DNA of 64,000 nt from an uncultured Collinsella sp. (GCA_902470695.1 CABRHH010000013.1:6242-70241), one strand, 5' to 3'. Positions 8,901 to 19,248 are shown, counted from the first letter of the stretch. Numbers and translations: made by a program. The notes: a model not told the origin generated them from the sequence alone.

Positions 8901-11108
8901 CTACCGGCCGTAGCGCTTGGTAATGTGAAGGGTGTTGCGGCCGTCCACGCGCTCGTACCGCATGGAGTCCGATAGCTTTCGCACGAGCAATATGCCAAGG
9001 CCGCCTGGCTGCAGTTCGTCTACCTGCTCGGTTCCGGTTAGCCCTTCCACGTTATGCGCGGTCGGATCGTATGCCGCGCCGCAATCTTGCAGGACAAGAT
9101 GAACCGTATGGGCACAGGGGTCATCCGCGATGAATACGTCGATGCCGCAATCCCTGTCTTCAGAGCCGCTGTATGCGTGCGTCGCGCAGTTGACGAAGAG
9201 CTCTTCGACCATGAGCTTGAGGTTGAATTCCATCTCGCCGCGCGCTTCCGGGGAAAGGTGCTCAAGGACGAAGTCGCACGCGTGCATGCAAAGGCCTGCG
9301 TCGGCAGGAACATGCGCCCATGATCCCTGGGGGAGCCAGCTAAGGGAAAGCGCCGTCAAGTCATCCGCCTGCTCGGCTCCCTCAGAAAACGCCTCCACGG
9401 CGTCCACCATGCGCATCACGGAGGACGAGGTCTCGTCTGCGCCCGATTCGAAGGTCAGCGCTTGCATGAGCCGCTCGTTGCCAAAAAGCTCATCGTTGAG
9501 CGACCGCGCTTCGGTGACGCCGTCGGTGTAGAGCACGATCTGCTCTCCGGGCAACAGGATCGCGCTGTCGGATGCGTAGGAGAAGTCTTCCATGATGCCG
9601 AGCGGCAGCCCCGGCTGCGCGGACAGCCAGCGGTTGCCTCGAACGGGGGAACACACAACGGGGAGATTATGCCCCGCGTTGGCGAATTCGATGCATCCCG
9701 TGCGCGTGTCGAGGGCGATGGCGAACATGGTGACGAACAGCATGGCGTCATTGTTGGTGCAAAGGTGCGCCGACACGCCGGAGAGCCCCTCCCCAAGCGT
9801 CTTCGCGGAGCGCAGGAGCTCGCGGGCCTCGGTCATGGCTCGCATCATGAAAAGCGCGGCGGGAATGCCCTTGTCGGACACGTCGGCAACAAGCGCGCAT
9901 ATACGGTGCTCATCCAGCGGAAACACGTCGTAGAAGTCGCCGCCGACGGAGCGTGCCGGCTTCATGATCGCGCGAATCCCCACCCCGTAGCTGCTTTCAA
10001 GGACGGAAAAATCGGCGGGCAGCGCGTTCGCCTGTATGTGCGCCGCCAGTGAAAGCTCCGTATCGATGCGCTCGCGTTCCCGAACGGACGCTTGAGCGTT
10101 GATCATGATCGCGCCCAGGGCATGGCGCATCTCGTTGGTCTCATGGGCGACGAGCTGAATTTCCTCAAGGGCGCGATCGGAGGAGAGGTGCACGTCGAGC
10201 ACGCCATCGCGCATCCGTTCGGGGCCGGATTCTTGCATGCGCCGGGCAAGGGTGCGCGCATCGGTGGCGAGGTCGTTGAGCGGCGTTGCCAAAGAGCGCT
10301 CGATGACTGCGAGCATGACGCACACCAGGCAGAACAGGCTGACCGTGATGGCTGTAAGCGTGAGGTAGATCTGGGCGACGATGTGCTCAAAGTTGCCGCC
10401 GTCCGTGCTTTCAGACCCCGCGCTTCGAAATGCGAGCAGGGAGATGACGCACAGGGCGCTGGCGAGCGCAGTGAGGCCCAGCGCGATGAGGGTGAAGCGC
10501 TCGGAAAGCGTTCGCTGGCGTTCGCGCTTGCTGTTGCGCAGGCGTTCTGCCGTCAGCATGACCGGCGTGCCAACGTATACGATCGCGAGAAAATTGTTGA
10601 ACAGGCGGACGAGATGGATGTTGAGAGCTTGCATGGCGTCGTGCTCAAAGGGCATGAGGAGGCCCGTGACGAGCGCGGAGTCCAAAAGCCCGGCAATGAG
10701 GAACACGGCAATATGCTTGGCGGATCGAAGACGAGGGGCGCCGTCGCGGGGAAGGGCGATGCGCCACGCGATGCGCAGCGCCAGGGCGTATGCGAGCTGG
10801 ATGGCAACATACAGCGGAAGCGCCGGGTCATCCGGCCAGTGGATGATGTCGGACACGAGATTGCCGGTGGCACATCCAAGGGCGCCGGGCACGCCGAATA
10901 GCAGACCGAGAACGGGCGAGAGGCCGGATGCGGGACGTATCTGGGTGACGCCGTTAAAACTGGGGATGGAGAGAAACGCTTCGAGAAGAACGAAATACGC
11001 GGCTCCGCACAACAATGCGACTCGGATGGCATCAAGGAGCGCGTTCTTCTTGGTGGAAGAATCGTCATGATGGGGTGCTTCTCTTCTGAAGGATAATGCG
11101 AAGAACAT
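8901..11108 (-). CDS. membrane SpoIIE-type phosphatase fused to RsbW-like HATPase (partner-switch regulator)
   Basis: The protein has 735 residues. The ATG at 11108 (AGG 7 bases upstream) is preferred to the TTG at 11114. About six hydrophobic segments lie in residues 20-270, followed by a HAMP-like stretch. The PP2C/SpoIIE domain shows the metal-binding motifs GGDFYDV and VADVSDKG. The C-terminus is an RsbW/SpoIIAB-like HATPase with EELFVNCATHAY (N-box) and GGLGILLVRKLSD (G-box). Such proteins can both dephosphorylate and phosphorylate STAS proteins; the likely partner is the STAS protein at 19350. It is divergent from the giant surface-protein gene across 275 bp. The sigma factor or other target is not in the window. 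Confidence 0.85.
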   Translation of the reverse strand: MFFALSFRREAPHHDDSSTKKNALLDAIRVALLCGAAYFVLLEAFLSIPSFNGVTQIRPASGLSPVLGLLFGVPGALGCATGNLVSDIIHWPDDPALPLYVAIQLAYALALRIAWRIALPRDGAPRLRSAKHIAVFLIAGLLDSALVTGLLMPFEHDAMQALNIHLVRLFNNFLAIVYVGTPVMLTAERLRNSKRERQRTLSERFTLIALGLTALASALCVISLLAFRSAGSESTDGGNFEHIVAQIYLTLTAITVSLFCLVCVMLAVIERSLATPLNDLATDARTLARRMQESGPERMRDGVLDVHLSSDRALEEIQLVAHETNEMRHALGAIMINAQASVRERERIDTELSLAAHIQANALPADFSVLESSYGVGIRAIMKPARSVGGDFYDVFPLDEHRICALVADVSDKGIPAALFMMRAMTEARELLRSAKTLGEGLSGVSAHLCTNNDAMLFVTMFAIALDTRTGCIEFANAGHNLPVVCSPVRGNRWLSAQPGLPLGIMEDFSYASDSAILLPGEQIVLYTDGVTEARSLNDELFGNERLMQALTFESGADETSSSVMRMVDAVEAFSEGAEQADDLTALSLSWLPQGSWAHVPADAGLCMHACDFVLEHLSPEARGEMEFNLKLMVEELFVNCATHAYSGSEDRDCGIDVFIADDPCAHTVHLVLQDCGAAYDPTAHNVEGLTGTEQVDELQPGGLGILLVRKLSDSMRYERVDGRNTLHITKRYGR

Positions 11109-11252
11109 ATTCAAACCTATCGTTCGGTCGCAGGTGCCGGAGGCGTTGCGCGCGGCATAATTCGCATCTTCAATTGTACGAAAGAGCGTGCGGGCACAGG
11201 TGACTTTCCTTTTTCGGCGAGAAAAGAAGACCAGCTAGAGCTATCGTATCGA

Positions 11253-11328
11253 CATTCGTTCCCGAATAGACGTCATTCGTTCCCAATCTCCCGGTGCTTT
11301 CCATTAACCCTACGCTTCAAGGGATAAT
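11253..11328 (+). promoter_or_regulatory. LytTR-type direct repeats and -10 element upstream of the peptide/surface-protein operon
   Basis: CATTCGTTCCC occurs at 11253-11263 and again exactly at 11274-11284, a period of 21 bp or two helical turns. LytTR-domain activators (ComE, AgrA, PlnC type) bind paired 9-10 bp direct repeats with this spacing, upstream of promoters with a poor -35. A plausible -10, GATAAT, lies at 11323-11328, and no good -35 is seen. The ATG of the giant gene follows at 11384. The assignment to LytTR binding is inference from spacing and from LytTR genes at 23737 and 53170. Confidence 0.5.
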
Positions 11329-11383
11329 CGAGCCAAAACAACCTGAAGCTATGGTGCGGAAGCACGTCTAAGAGGGGGGCCTA

Positions 11384-14300
11384 ATGAAAACCGGCCGATT
11401 TGCACGCGTGGCGACAGCGACCATGGCGGCGCTGCTCTTGTGGCAGTCGACGCCGGGTGGCATGCTCGCGGCCTATGCAGCCAACAATGGCATCGCCGTT
11501 ACTTCGAAGGCCGATGAGCTCAAGCAGGAGCTTGCGGCAAAGGCGAGCGACTATCCTGCCGGGGCGTTCGCGTTTTATGAGGGTGCGTCCTCTGTCACAG
11601 AGGGCGAGGGCGACCGTGAAATCCAGGTCGTGCGCTGGGGCGATACCTCGGCGGAGGCGACGGTTGACGTCAAGGTCGTTGCGCTGACTGCCGAATATGG
11701 CGAGGATTTCGAGGTCTACACCAAGCGCGGGCTCGGCAGGGACGTGCTGAGCGAGGGCGATGCCAAGGCCGCATCCGAGTCCGAACAGGCTGAGGAGAAG
11801 GTCCCGTTTGCCGCTGCCGATGCTGCCGCCGAGGGCGGGTCCGCCCAGGCCCGGGCCGAGACCGAGGCCGATCCTGAGGTGGAGCAGGCCGATGCCGCAG
11901 CGGCAGAAGACGGCATCAGCTCCATGCGCGAAGCCTATGCCATCCAAACTGGCAACGACACGAAGCGGACCACGTGGCGCGGGGAGTATGAGGAGAGCCT
12001 CGCTCCTGTGGCGGCGGTGGAGACCGCCAATCACATTGCCAGCGCGCTTCCCGGTGCGTCGGCAACGCTTACCTTCGAGCCGGGCGAATACGTCAAGACC
12101 GTGTATGTCTCGGCGAAGGACGATGATCGTTCTGAGGGGCAGGAGGCCTTCAAGCTCATGCTCGGCAACGCGAGCGTGGGCATTCTCGGCGAGCAGATGC
12201 AGCACAACGGCACCATCGAAGATAACGAGGAGGGCGAGAAGATCGCCTTCGCGATGAAGGACACCGAGGTCACGGTTGCGCCCGGCGACCCGTATGCCGA
12301 GGTCACGGTTGTTCGCACGAGCGGTGAGGACTACTATGCGGGTGCTGTGCTGGGGACGGCTTCCGGCACGGCGACATCGGAGACTTCGTATGAGCCTGTC
12401 GACGGCGGGGTCATTCCCTTTGCCGCCGGTGCAACCGAGCAGACCGTCCAAATTCCGCTCAAAGACACCGCCCAGGCGGGAACCCAGTTCACCGTCCGCC
12501 TGGATGCGGATGCAACAACGGTGGATGGCATCGCCGAGACCGTCGTGAAGATCGAGGGCGGGGATGTCGCGGATGCGGATGCCTCCGATGACCCTGCAAC
12601 GGCGACTGAAGACGAGGGCGCTGCCAGCACCTCTGCGACGGCGACCGAAGACGGGCTTGGCGGCGTCCAGGGTTATGCCATGACGTCCGATTCGGAATCG
12701 GGGCCCTATGAGACGCAGGAGGCGCGCGCAACTACCGCGCCTCGGTACGAACATGCCGGAATCGTGTATGACGGCGTCACGGTGTATCCGTATGCTCGAT
12801 CGAGTGTGAGGGGCGTCGACGCTACGGCGTGGTTGTGGTACAGCAACAACCTGTCAAAGCAAGCGTCGCGTATCGTCACCAAAGTATATGTCCGGGGGTA
12901 TACCGACTATTGGATTGGGGGAAAGCCCGCAAAGAAGAACTGGACGATGAAGTTCGCCGGGCGCACCTTCTTTACCGGCCGTACGTCGAATGACCGGGAA
13001 CACTGGTACACCGAGCAGTTCAACTACTCCTATCAAGAGGGGCAGACCAGTTCAGGTGGAGACAGGAACCGGGGCGATCTGCCCGGCAGGCTCTACCTGA
13101 GCGTCAACACCGACAGCACGAACCACGAGGGCATCATCGAGCTGCAGGAGGTGACGTATTACTCGCCGCGCTACACCGTGTCGATGAACGCCTCCGACTA
13201 TCAGCAGACCATCAAGGGCAGGAACTACACCTCTACGGGGGAGTACACCGAGTTCGACGTGCCGACGCTGTCCTCGGGTCAAAAAGACAGGGCCATCACG
13301 GTCGCGCGCAACGGCGGGGGAAGCCTGCTGCCCACATCCAGCGTGACCGACGGCCTGGAGATTCAGAACTATGAGATCTATTCCGGCAAGACCAAGGTCG
13401 GCGAGACGCAGGATTCGTGGTTGACGTACAGCGAGCTCAACGACCTGCGCAAGAACCACGACGACCTGCTGCGTACCAATAAATACAAGGTGAGCATTCG
13501 CCCGGTGTACAAAAAGAAGTCTGCGACGGTGACGTTCTCCTCGCAGGACAGCAGCGCCATCGCCTTCTCGGGCGATAAAAAGGGCGGCAAGGGCTTCAAG
13601 GTTGGGGACATCCTCAAGGCCGGCCAGATCGACACGGTGTCCATGACCGCCGTGTGCCCCACCGACCAGCGGGTCAAGCCGAAAACGGTCGAGCAGTTCG
13701 CGGGAAGCTCCCATGTGCAGACCTATACGGCGGACGGCGCGCTTGAATTCAACGTGGACAAGGTTGCGATCGACCGCTCCGAGGTGACCTTCAAGGCAAC
13801 CTATACCGACGACGTGTCGCTCACCTATGCCTACCACCCCGATGAGGTGGGGTCTAAGAACGCCGGCGTCGGCGCGATCGCGGTGTACAACGCGGAGAAT
13901 CTCAACACGCCCGTCGGTGTTTCGAATAGCGAGACGCCGCTTACGTTGAGCGGCGCGCTGTCGACGCTCAACGGCTCCCAGTACGTCGCGCGCGTCGTGG
14001 CAGGCGACGGGTTCAAGGATAGCGAGCTCGACCAGGACGGCATTCCGTATTCGACGCGCACCATCTGGACGTACTACAACCAAAAAGAGGGTCGGTACGA
14101 CTCGGTGAAGGGCGAATCGTTCATCTTCGACCCCTATTACGCCGATGAAGTGGTGAATTATCACTTCAAGAACGAGCAGGACGATGTCACCAAGGCGGGC
14201 GTGCAGGGCACGGTGTACGTGAGGGAGCGCCCTCTGTTCAGCAAGAGCACGAAGGAGATCGACAAGCCCGCGGCCGGCGTGACGGTGAACGTGGGCGGCG

Positions 14301-17300
14301 AGAATACGCGCACGGATAAAAACGGCGCGTACTCGATCGGGCCCGAGTTCAACAAGAGCGACCACGTCTCCGCGTTCGTGACCTACGACTCGCTCACGCT
14401 CATGGCTAACGTGAACTTCTCCAATCAGACTATCCAGGACTTCTACATCAACCCGAACGAGGACGATGCCCTGCAGGTGACGAGCAGCTCCATCACGCGC
14501 AAGACGCTGGTCGACGAAGAGCTGAACACCTACGACGAGCTCGATGCCGAGATCGTGCTGCTGGAGGATGCGGAGTACACCTTCAACCTCAGCGCGAGCG
14601 GGTCGGCGGGCATGGAGCCTGCCTACGCAGAGTTCTATTTCATCGACAAGAACGGCTACCGCAAAACCGAAAAGACCCAGAAGGCCGAGTTCGAGAACGG
14701 CGCCCTTTCCTGCACGATCAATCCCCAGACGCTCAATCTCGAAGTCGGCGACTCGATGACCGTCAAGCTCTTCGACAAGAACGGGAACGGGTATTTCGAG
14801 CACCAGACCTCCGTGGTGATCGGCGAGAAGGCATCGGGCCTGTATCTGTTCAACTACGAAGGCACCCAGCAAAGCGGCGACAGCGGGTTCGTGAAGGCAC
14901 TGGGTGGCGTGAGTATGCTGGTCGACCTGGGGCTCGACGCCGCCACGTCTACGGCGGGCACGTATATCGATGAGGCAACCGGCGAAAGCCACCAGGTCAT
15001 GTATATCGGCTACGGCGACCAGTTCAAGAACGGGCAAGAGGCCCTGGCCTCGATGAACGAGACCATCGATGACATCGCGGCGGCGACCACGTCGAAGATC
15101 GGCCTGTCCGGCGGCGAGAGCATCAGCGCGTTTGGTGACAGCGGCTGGTCGTTTGATGTCAACGCGGGCGTCATCTACGACATGGTGATGCAGCAGGGCG
15201 GCCCGCAGAACGGGCGCTTCAAGTTCAACAACTTCCTCATGCTGGTCGACGCCAGCGCGGGATACGGCAGGGAGTGGGAGGTTGCCGCGGGTCCGGCGAA
15301 TCTCACGTTCGGCCTGCAGTTCAGCCTGGGCGACCAAGAGGCCGAGAAGAGCGGCGTGAGCGTGAAGTGGCACTTCTTCGACCCGGATGACGAGGGCTAC
15401 TTCGTGCCGAACAGCTCGACGCTCAAATTGCTCGCCGATGAGAATATTGACAGCAAGGGATACGTGGGCCTCGAGGCGCGCGTGGTCGGCACGCTTGCGG
15501 CGGAGTTTCTGGGCGGCCTGATCGGCGGCCAGGGCGAGCTCGATGTCATGGTCGGCAACACGACGACCTATCAGGAAAAGGACTGGAGCGATTACGGCAG
15601 GGTCATCCTCGAGCCCACGGTGAGCCTGTTGATTCTGGGCAAGGATATTCCCCTGTGGTCCGATAGGTGGGATTACACCTGGGATTCCAAGGACGCCCAG
15701 GCAACCGATGAGGCGAGCTCGGCGATGATGCGCGCCATCAATACCGGCATGAGCGCCGAGAACCTGCTGTTTACGAGCACCGATGAGGGCGAGCAGGAGG
15801 ATTATTCCTACACCGAGAACCGTTCGGGCTGGAACGGGGCAGACGGCTTCGATTTCTTCGGCCTCTTCAAGGGCGATGACGCCGCCGATGAGCAGGTGCT
15901 GCAGGAGCAGTTCCTCGCAGATTCCGATATCGAGGTGTATGACCTGGGAGAGGGCCGCTACATCGCCGCGTTCCTCGATGCGGTGCCCGGCCGCGACGAC
16001 GAGAACAAGATGGGCGCGTACTATTCGGTGTACAACGGCGATGAGTGGTCGGAGCCGAAGCTGCTGCATGACGATGGGACCGAGGACCAGGCCCCGACGA
16101 TCTCCGACGCCGGTGACGCGGGTGTGCTCATCACCTGGTCGAGCGCCGCTCGAGCACTCGATGCGGACGACGACCTGAGCACGCGGCTCAACACGCTCGA
16201 TATCGAAGGCGCCTTCTTCCGGGACGGCAAGCTCGGCGAGGTGATGGATGTCACCGCCTCAACAGACGCCGATACATTTGCGGACACGAATCCGCAGGCT
16301 GTGTGCTACGAGAAAGACGGCAAGAGCTACATCAAGCTCTATTACACCAAGAGCGAATTCAGCGTGAGCAGCGAGGAGGAGGGCGAGGTCATCGGTGACC
16401 TGCTCAACCCCGACCAGCTGAACCTCGTGCGCGAATACGATATCGCTGCCGGTGAGTGGGTTGACTCGTATGACGGGAAGACCGAGGCGGGCATCCGCGC
16501 CATGCTCGCGGCTGACTATGCTGAAGAGCATGGCCAACAGCCTACCGCCGAGGAGCTCGATGAGCTGTATGCGACCTACGTTGAGAACTGGTACGGCCAG
16601 ACGTTCCTCGACCTCGCCCCCGCCGTCGAGATCGACGAGCAGCTCGATGAGGGCGGCCGCTGGACGGCCGAGCCGACCATCACGGAGCTCGATTCGGCCG
16701 TCGCCTCCCAGCGCATGGTCAAGGACAGCGATGCGGTCGCATACAACGGCTTGGGTCTGCTTGCCTACAGCCTCGACAAGGGTGGCATGGCGCAGACGAC
16801 GGGCGACCAAAACCTGTACCTGCAGATCTTCAACGCCGAGGACAATGAGTACCACCACCCGATCATGATCTCGGGCACCGATGCGGAGATTTCGGATATC
16901 CAGTTCGTCCGCTCCACCTACAAGGCCCAGGACGGCAGCACGCCCGAGGTCACCTGGCTCTACTGGAAGGAGCAGACCGACCAGCCCAAGAAGGACGCGC
17001 AGGGCCAAACCGTCACGGATGAGAGCGGCGCGCCCGTCATGGTCCCGGTTACCAGCATCAAACGTATCGATATCTCGAACCTCGTCGGAACCGAGGGCAA
17101 CCTCATCAAGGACAGCACGACCGTTGCCGACCAGCCGTTCTACTACGTCAACAAGGCCGCCGACAACGAGGGATACGCGCCCGAGCAGGTCCTGGTGAGC
17201 TCCACTCCCCAGGCGGATGAGGGCGACGACCTGCTCACCATCGGCAACTTCCGCGCCAAGTCCAGCGCCGATGGCCGCTACACCTACACGGCGTGGACGC

Positions 17301-19060
17301 AGCCGGTTGCGGTGGGGGACCAAGACAGCATGCGCCAGGAGCTGCAGCTGTTCGTGATGCGTGAAGACCTGTATACGGGTGAAACGTCGGCGCCCGTGCA
17401 GGTGACGAATACGCGCGATCAGTATCTGGCGGAGTTTGATTTCGCCGTGCCTGAAAACGGCAACATCGACGTGCTCGCGGCGCGCAAGCTCCTCAAGGAG
17501 GAGCAGATCCTCGACGAGAACGGCGCGGAGACGGGCTCTGTGCACTACACGCCCAGCGACGAGAGCACCGCGCTTGTGTTCATGCAGGTCGAACCCACCG
17601 ACGAGGTTGTGATCGACACCGCCGCCGAGGGCTCGCTCGTGAAGAACGACGGGGGAGATGCCGTGGCCGAGCTCGAAACGACGATCCACAACATGAGCTT
17701 CGACGGCATCGACGACGTGAACATCGAGGCGGTCGATGCGGCTGGCGAGGTCGTCTACTCCAGCAAGGATGAGACCTATGTCCAGCAGAACGTGAGCGCC
17801 GTTGAGGCGAGCGATGGCGGCGTGACCTTTGAGGGCGAGGGGGACACCGTCTCGAAGCGGGGGTTGATCACGCTTGGTGGCGGCGAAGACCTCGATGTGT
17901 CCTTCCGTGTCCCGGTTGATGCGACCGGTGCCTACGACGTGACGCTCAGAGTCGTTGCGGGCGACAGCGTGCTCGCTACGCAGCGAATCCGGGGCCAGGT
18001 GCCTGTCAAGCTCACCTGTACGACGCTCTCCGCAGAGGTGGCCGAGCGCGACCGGGTCGAGCTGTCGGCTGCCGTCGCCAACGATACGGTGCTTGCGAGC
18101 GGCGAGCGCACGGTGGCCTACGGCTACGTGGACGCCGATGGCAAACAGGTCGAGCTCGGCACCGCCCAGCTCGAGTCCATCGAGCCGGGCGCCGAGAAGG
18201 AGTTCTCGGTCACGATCGACCAGGACTTCGCGGCGTTCGAGAGTGAGACGCTCGAAGATGGGTCCCTTGTTGATAGCCGCACCTACTATCTCGATCTCGA
18301 GCCCGACGAGCAGACGGCGACGGCGAGCGCCGCTGCCGACGAGGGCGTCACCGATGAGGGCGACAGCATCGCGACCGTGGTATACGGTACGGTTGAGCTG
18401 CGTGCAAACGCATCCCAGGTCGCTCTCATGGCCAAGACCGACAACCTGGGTGCGGTTCTGACGCAAGACGACGGCGAAGGCGGTATCGAGCAGGTGGATG
18501 GTGTCAAGACCGGTGGATACGCCGATCTGGGCTTGACGGTTGACGGTACGCTCGCCCAGGGCACCGAGGAGTTCATCAACGGGCTCAAGGTCGTATGGAA
18601 TCCGGTCGACAACGACGTCGCGACCGTGGATGAAAACGGCCTCGTCTGCGCGAAGAAGAAGGGTGCCGTCAAGCTCACGGGCACGGTCATGCCTGCAAAC
18701 ACCGGCGTGGTGCTGGGTGAGGGGACGACGCCCGAAGAGGTCGACAACTACGATACCCTGCCCGCCTCGCTGATCAAAACCGTTGAGGTGACGCTGAACG
18801 TCGGATCGCTCGATGGGGGCTCGGGAGACAACGGCGACAACGCCGGCGGCGGTGGCGACAACGCTGACGGCAGCGGCGGCGCTGCGGACGGCAACGCCGG
18901 CGGAAACGTGGGTGGAGCGGACTCGAACGCGGGCGGTCGCCTGCCCGGAACGGGCGATGCGCTCAACCCTCTATTCCTCACAGTGGTCATCGCGACGGGC
19001 ACAGCGCTTGTTGCCACGGGTGCCTATATGCGCCGTCGCTCCAAGAGAAAGGAAGCATAA
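11384..19060 (+). CDS. giant LPGTG-anchored surface protein with Calx-beta-like domains (2558 residues)
   Basis: A signal peptide spans about 1-32 (basic start, hydrophobic AALLLW core, AAYA end). Two Calx-beta-like modules follow (about 55-285, interrupted by an acidic Ala/Glu insert near 125-190, and about 285-390), then a Thr/Glu/Asp low-complexity patch. A CarboxypepD_reg-like fold lies near 930-1010 (GVTVNVGG...TDKNGAYSIG). A long region at about 1530-2130 has repeated sequence resembling beta-propeller strands, and a Big-like module lies near 2400-2440. A Gly/Asn/Asp linker leads to LPGTG (2520-2524), a hydrophobic helix and a basic tail. AGAGGGGG precedes the ATG. Sortase would link it to the wall. 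Adhesion or peptide capture are possible roles; none is shown. The peptide gene begins 2 bp after its stop. Confidence 0.82.
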   Translation: MKTGRFARVATATMAALLLWQSTPGGMLAAYAANNGIAVTSKADELKQELAAKASDYPAGAFAFYEGASSVTEGEGDREIQVVRWGDTSAEATVDVKVVALTAEYGEDFEVYTKRGLGRDVLSEGDAKAASESEQAEEKVPFAAADAAAEGGSAQARAETEADPEVEQADAAAAEDGISSMREAYAIQTGNDTKRTTWRGEYEESLAPVAAVETANHIASALPGASATLTFEPGEYVKTVYVSAKDDDRSEGQEAFKLMLGNASVGILGEQMQHNGTIEDNEEGEKIAFAMKDTEVTVAPGDPYAEVTVVRTSGEDYYAGAVLGTASGTATSETSYEPVDGGVIPFAAGATEQTVQIPLKDTAQAGTQFTVRLDADATTVDGIAETVVKIEGGDVADADASDDPATATEDEGAASTSATATEDGLGGVQGYAMTSDSESGPYETQEARATTAPRYEHAGIVYDGVTVYPYARSSVRGVDATAWLWYSNNLSKQASRIVTKVYVRGYTDYWIGGKPAKKNWTMKFAGRTFFTGRTSNDREHWYTEQFNYSYQEGQTSSGGDRNRGDLPGRLYLSVNTDSTNHEGIIELQEVTYYSPRYTVSMNASDYQQTIKGRNYTSTGEYTEFDVPTLSSGQKDRAITVARNGGGSLLPTSSVTDGLEIQNYEIYSGKTKVGETQDSWLTYSELNDLRKNHDDLLRTNKYKVSIRPVYKKKSATVTFSSQDSSAIAFSGDKKGGKGFKVGDILKAGQIDTVSMTAVCPTDQRVKPKTVEQFAGSSHVQTYTADGALEFNVDKVAIDRSEVTFKATYTDDVSLTYAYHPDEVGSKNAGVGAIAVYNAENLNTPVGVSNSETPLTLSGALSTLNGSQYVARVVAGDGFKDSELDQDGIPYSTRTIWTYYNQKEGRYDSVKGESFIFDPYYADEVVNYHFKNEQDDVTKAGVQGTVYVRERPLFSKSTKEIDKPAAGVTVNVGGENTRTDKNGAYSIGPEFNKSDHVSAFVTYDSLTLMANVNFSNQTIQDFYINPNEDDALQVTSSSITRKTLVDEELNTYDELDAEIVLLEDAEYTFNLSASGSAGMEPAYAEFYFIDKNGYRKTEKTQKAEFENGALSCTINPQTLNLEVGDSMTVKLFDKNGNGYFEHQTSVVIGEKASGLYLFNYEGTQQSGDSGFVKALGGVSMLVDLGLDAATSTAGTYIDEATGESHQVMYIGYGDQFKNGQEALASMNETIDDIAAATTSKIGLSGGESISAFGDSGWSFDVNAGVIYDMVMQQGGPQNGRFKFNNFLMLVDASAGYGREWEVAAGPANLTFGLQFSLGDQEAEKSGVSVKWHFFDPDDEGYFVPNSSTLKLLADENIDSKGYVGLEARVVGTLAAEFLGGLIGGQGELDVMVGNTTTYQEKDWSDYGRVILEPTVSLLILGKDIPLWSDRWDYTWDSKDAQATDEASSAMMRAINTGMSAENLLFTSTDEGEQEDYSYTENRSGWNGADGFDFFGLFKGDDAADEQVLQEQFLADSDIEVYDLGEGRYIAAFLDAVPGRDDENKMGAYYSVYNGDEWSEPKLLHDDGTEDQAPTISDAGDAGVLITWSSAARALDADDDLSTRLNTLDIEGAFFRDGKLGEVMDVTASTDADTFADTNPQAVCYEKDGKSYIKLYYTKSEFSVSSEEEGEVIGDLLNPDQLNLVREYDIAAGEWVDSYDGKTEAGIRAMLAADYAEEHGQQPTAEELDELYATYVENWYGQTFLDLAPAVEIDEQLDEGGRWTAEPTITELDSAVASQRMVKDSDAVAYNGLGLLAYSLDKGGMAQTTGDQNLYLQIFNAEDNEYHHPIMISGTDAEISDIQFVRSTYKAQDGSTPEVTWLYWKEQTDQPKKDAQGQTVTDESGAPVMVPVTSIKRIDISNLVGTEGNLIKDSTTVADQPFYYVNKAADNEGYAPEQVLVSSTPQADEGDDLLTIGNFRAKSSADGRYTYTAWTQPVAVGDQDSMRQELQLFVMREDLYTGETSAPVQVTNTRDQYLAEFDFAVPENGNIDVLAARKLLKEEQILDENGAETGSVHYTPSDESTALVFMQVEPTDEVVIDTAAEGSLVKNDGGDAVAELETTIHNMSFDGIDDVNIEAVDAAGEVVYSSKDETYVQQNVSAVEASDGGVTFEGEGDTVSKRGLITLGGGEDLDVSFRVPVDATGAYDVTLRVVAGDSVLATQRIRGQVPVKLTCTTLSAEVAERDRVELSAAVANDTVLASGERTVAYGYVDADGKQVELGTAQLESIEPGAEKEFSVTIDQDFAAFESETLEDGSLVDSRTYYLDLEPDEQTATASAAADEGVTDEGDSIATVVYGTVELRANASQVALMAKTDNLGAVLTQDDGEGGIEQVDGVKTGGYADLGLTVDGTLAQGTEEFINGLKVVWNPVDNDVATVDENGLVCAKKKGAVKLTGTVMPANTGVVLGEGTTPEEVDNYDTLPASLIKTVEVTLNVGSLDGGSGDNGDNAGGGGDNADGSGGAADGNAGGNVGGADSNAGGRLPGTGDALNPLFLTVVIATGTALVATGAYMRRRSKRKEA

Positions 19061-19062
19061 CC

Positions 19063-19212
19063 ATGGCAGACGAGAACGAGCGGCTTGAAAACGCCGACGT
19101 CGAGGAGGTCGACGAGGAGACGCTGGCGGGCATCGCCGGGGGCGGTTTGAGGGACAAGGTGTATATCACCCCCACCACCGACATCAGCGATGATACGCGC
19201 AGCAAAATCTAG
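19063..19212 (+). CDS. 49-residue double-glycine leader peptide (putative secreted peptide precursor)
   Basis: This short gene starts 2 bp after the stop of the giant wall-protein gene, with AAGGAAG about 8 bases ahead, so translation is probably coupled. The leader is highly acidic (13 Asp/Glu in the first 19 residues) and ends LAGIAGGG. With cleavage after Gly27, the -1/-2 glycines, Ile at -4, Leu at -7 and Val at -12 fit the classic C39-processed leader pattern. The mature part would be the 22 residues 28-49, starting GLRDKVYITP. It has Thr and Ser residues but no cysteine, so lanthionine or sactionine bridges are ruled out. No modifying enzyme lies nearby. The C39 transporter at 19653 is the obvious processor. 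A bacteriocin or a signalling peptide are both possible. Confidence 0.75.
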   Translation: MADENERLENADVEEVDEETLAGIAGGGLRDKVYITPTTDISDDTRSKI

Positions 19213-19248
19213 GCAGCACTGAGGCGTGCTGCGATAGGCGCCAGCTGC

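Noticed and set aside
13052..16069. A 1005-codon open frame antisense to the giant surface-protein gene
   Set aside because: GC-rich codon bias leaves long stop-free antisense frames. The product is Arg/Val/Leu/His-rich with no domain, and the sense strand has a convincing protein.
16259..18466. A 735-codon open frame antisense to the later part of the giant gene
   Set aside because: Same reason: shadow of biased codons, with no family resemblance.
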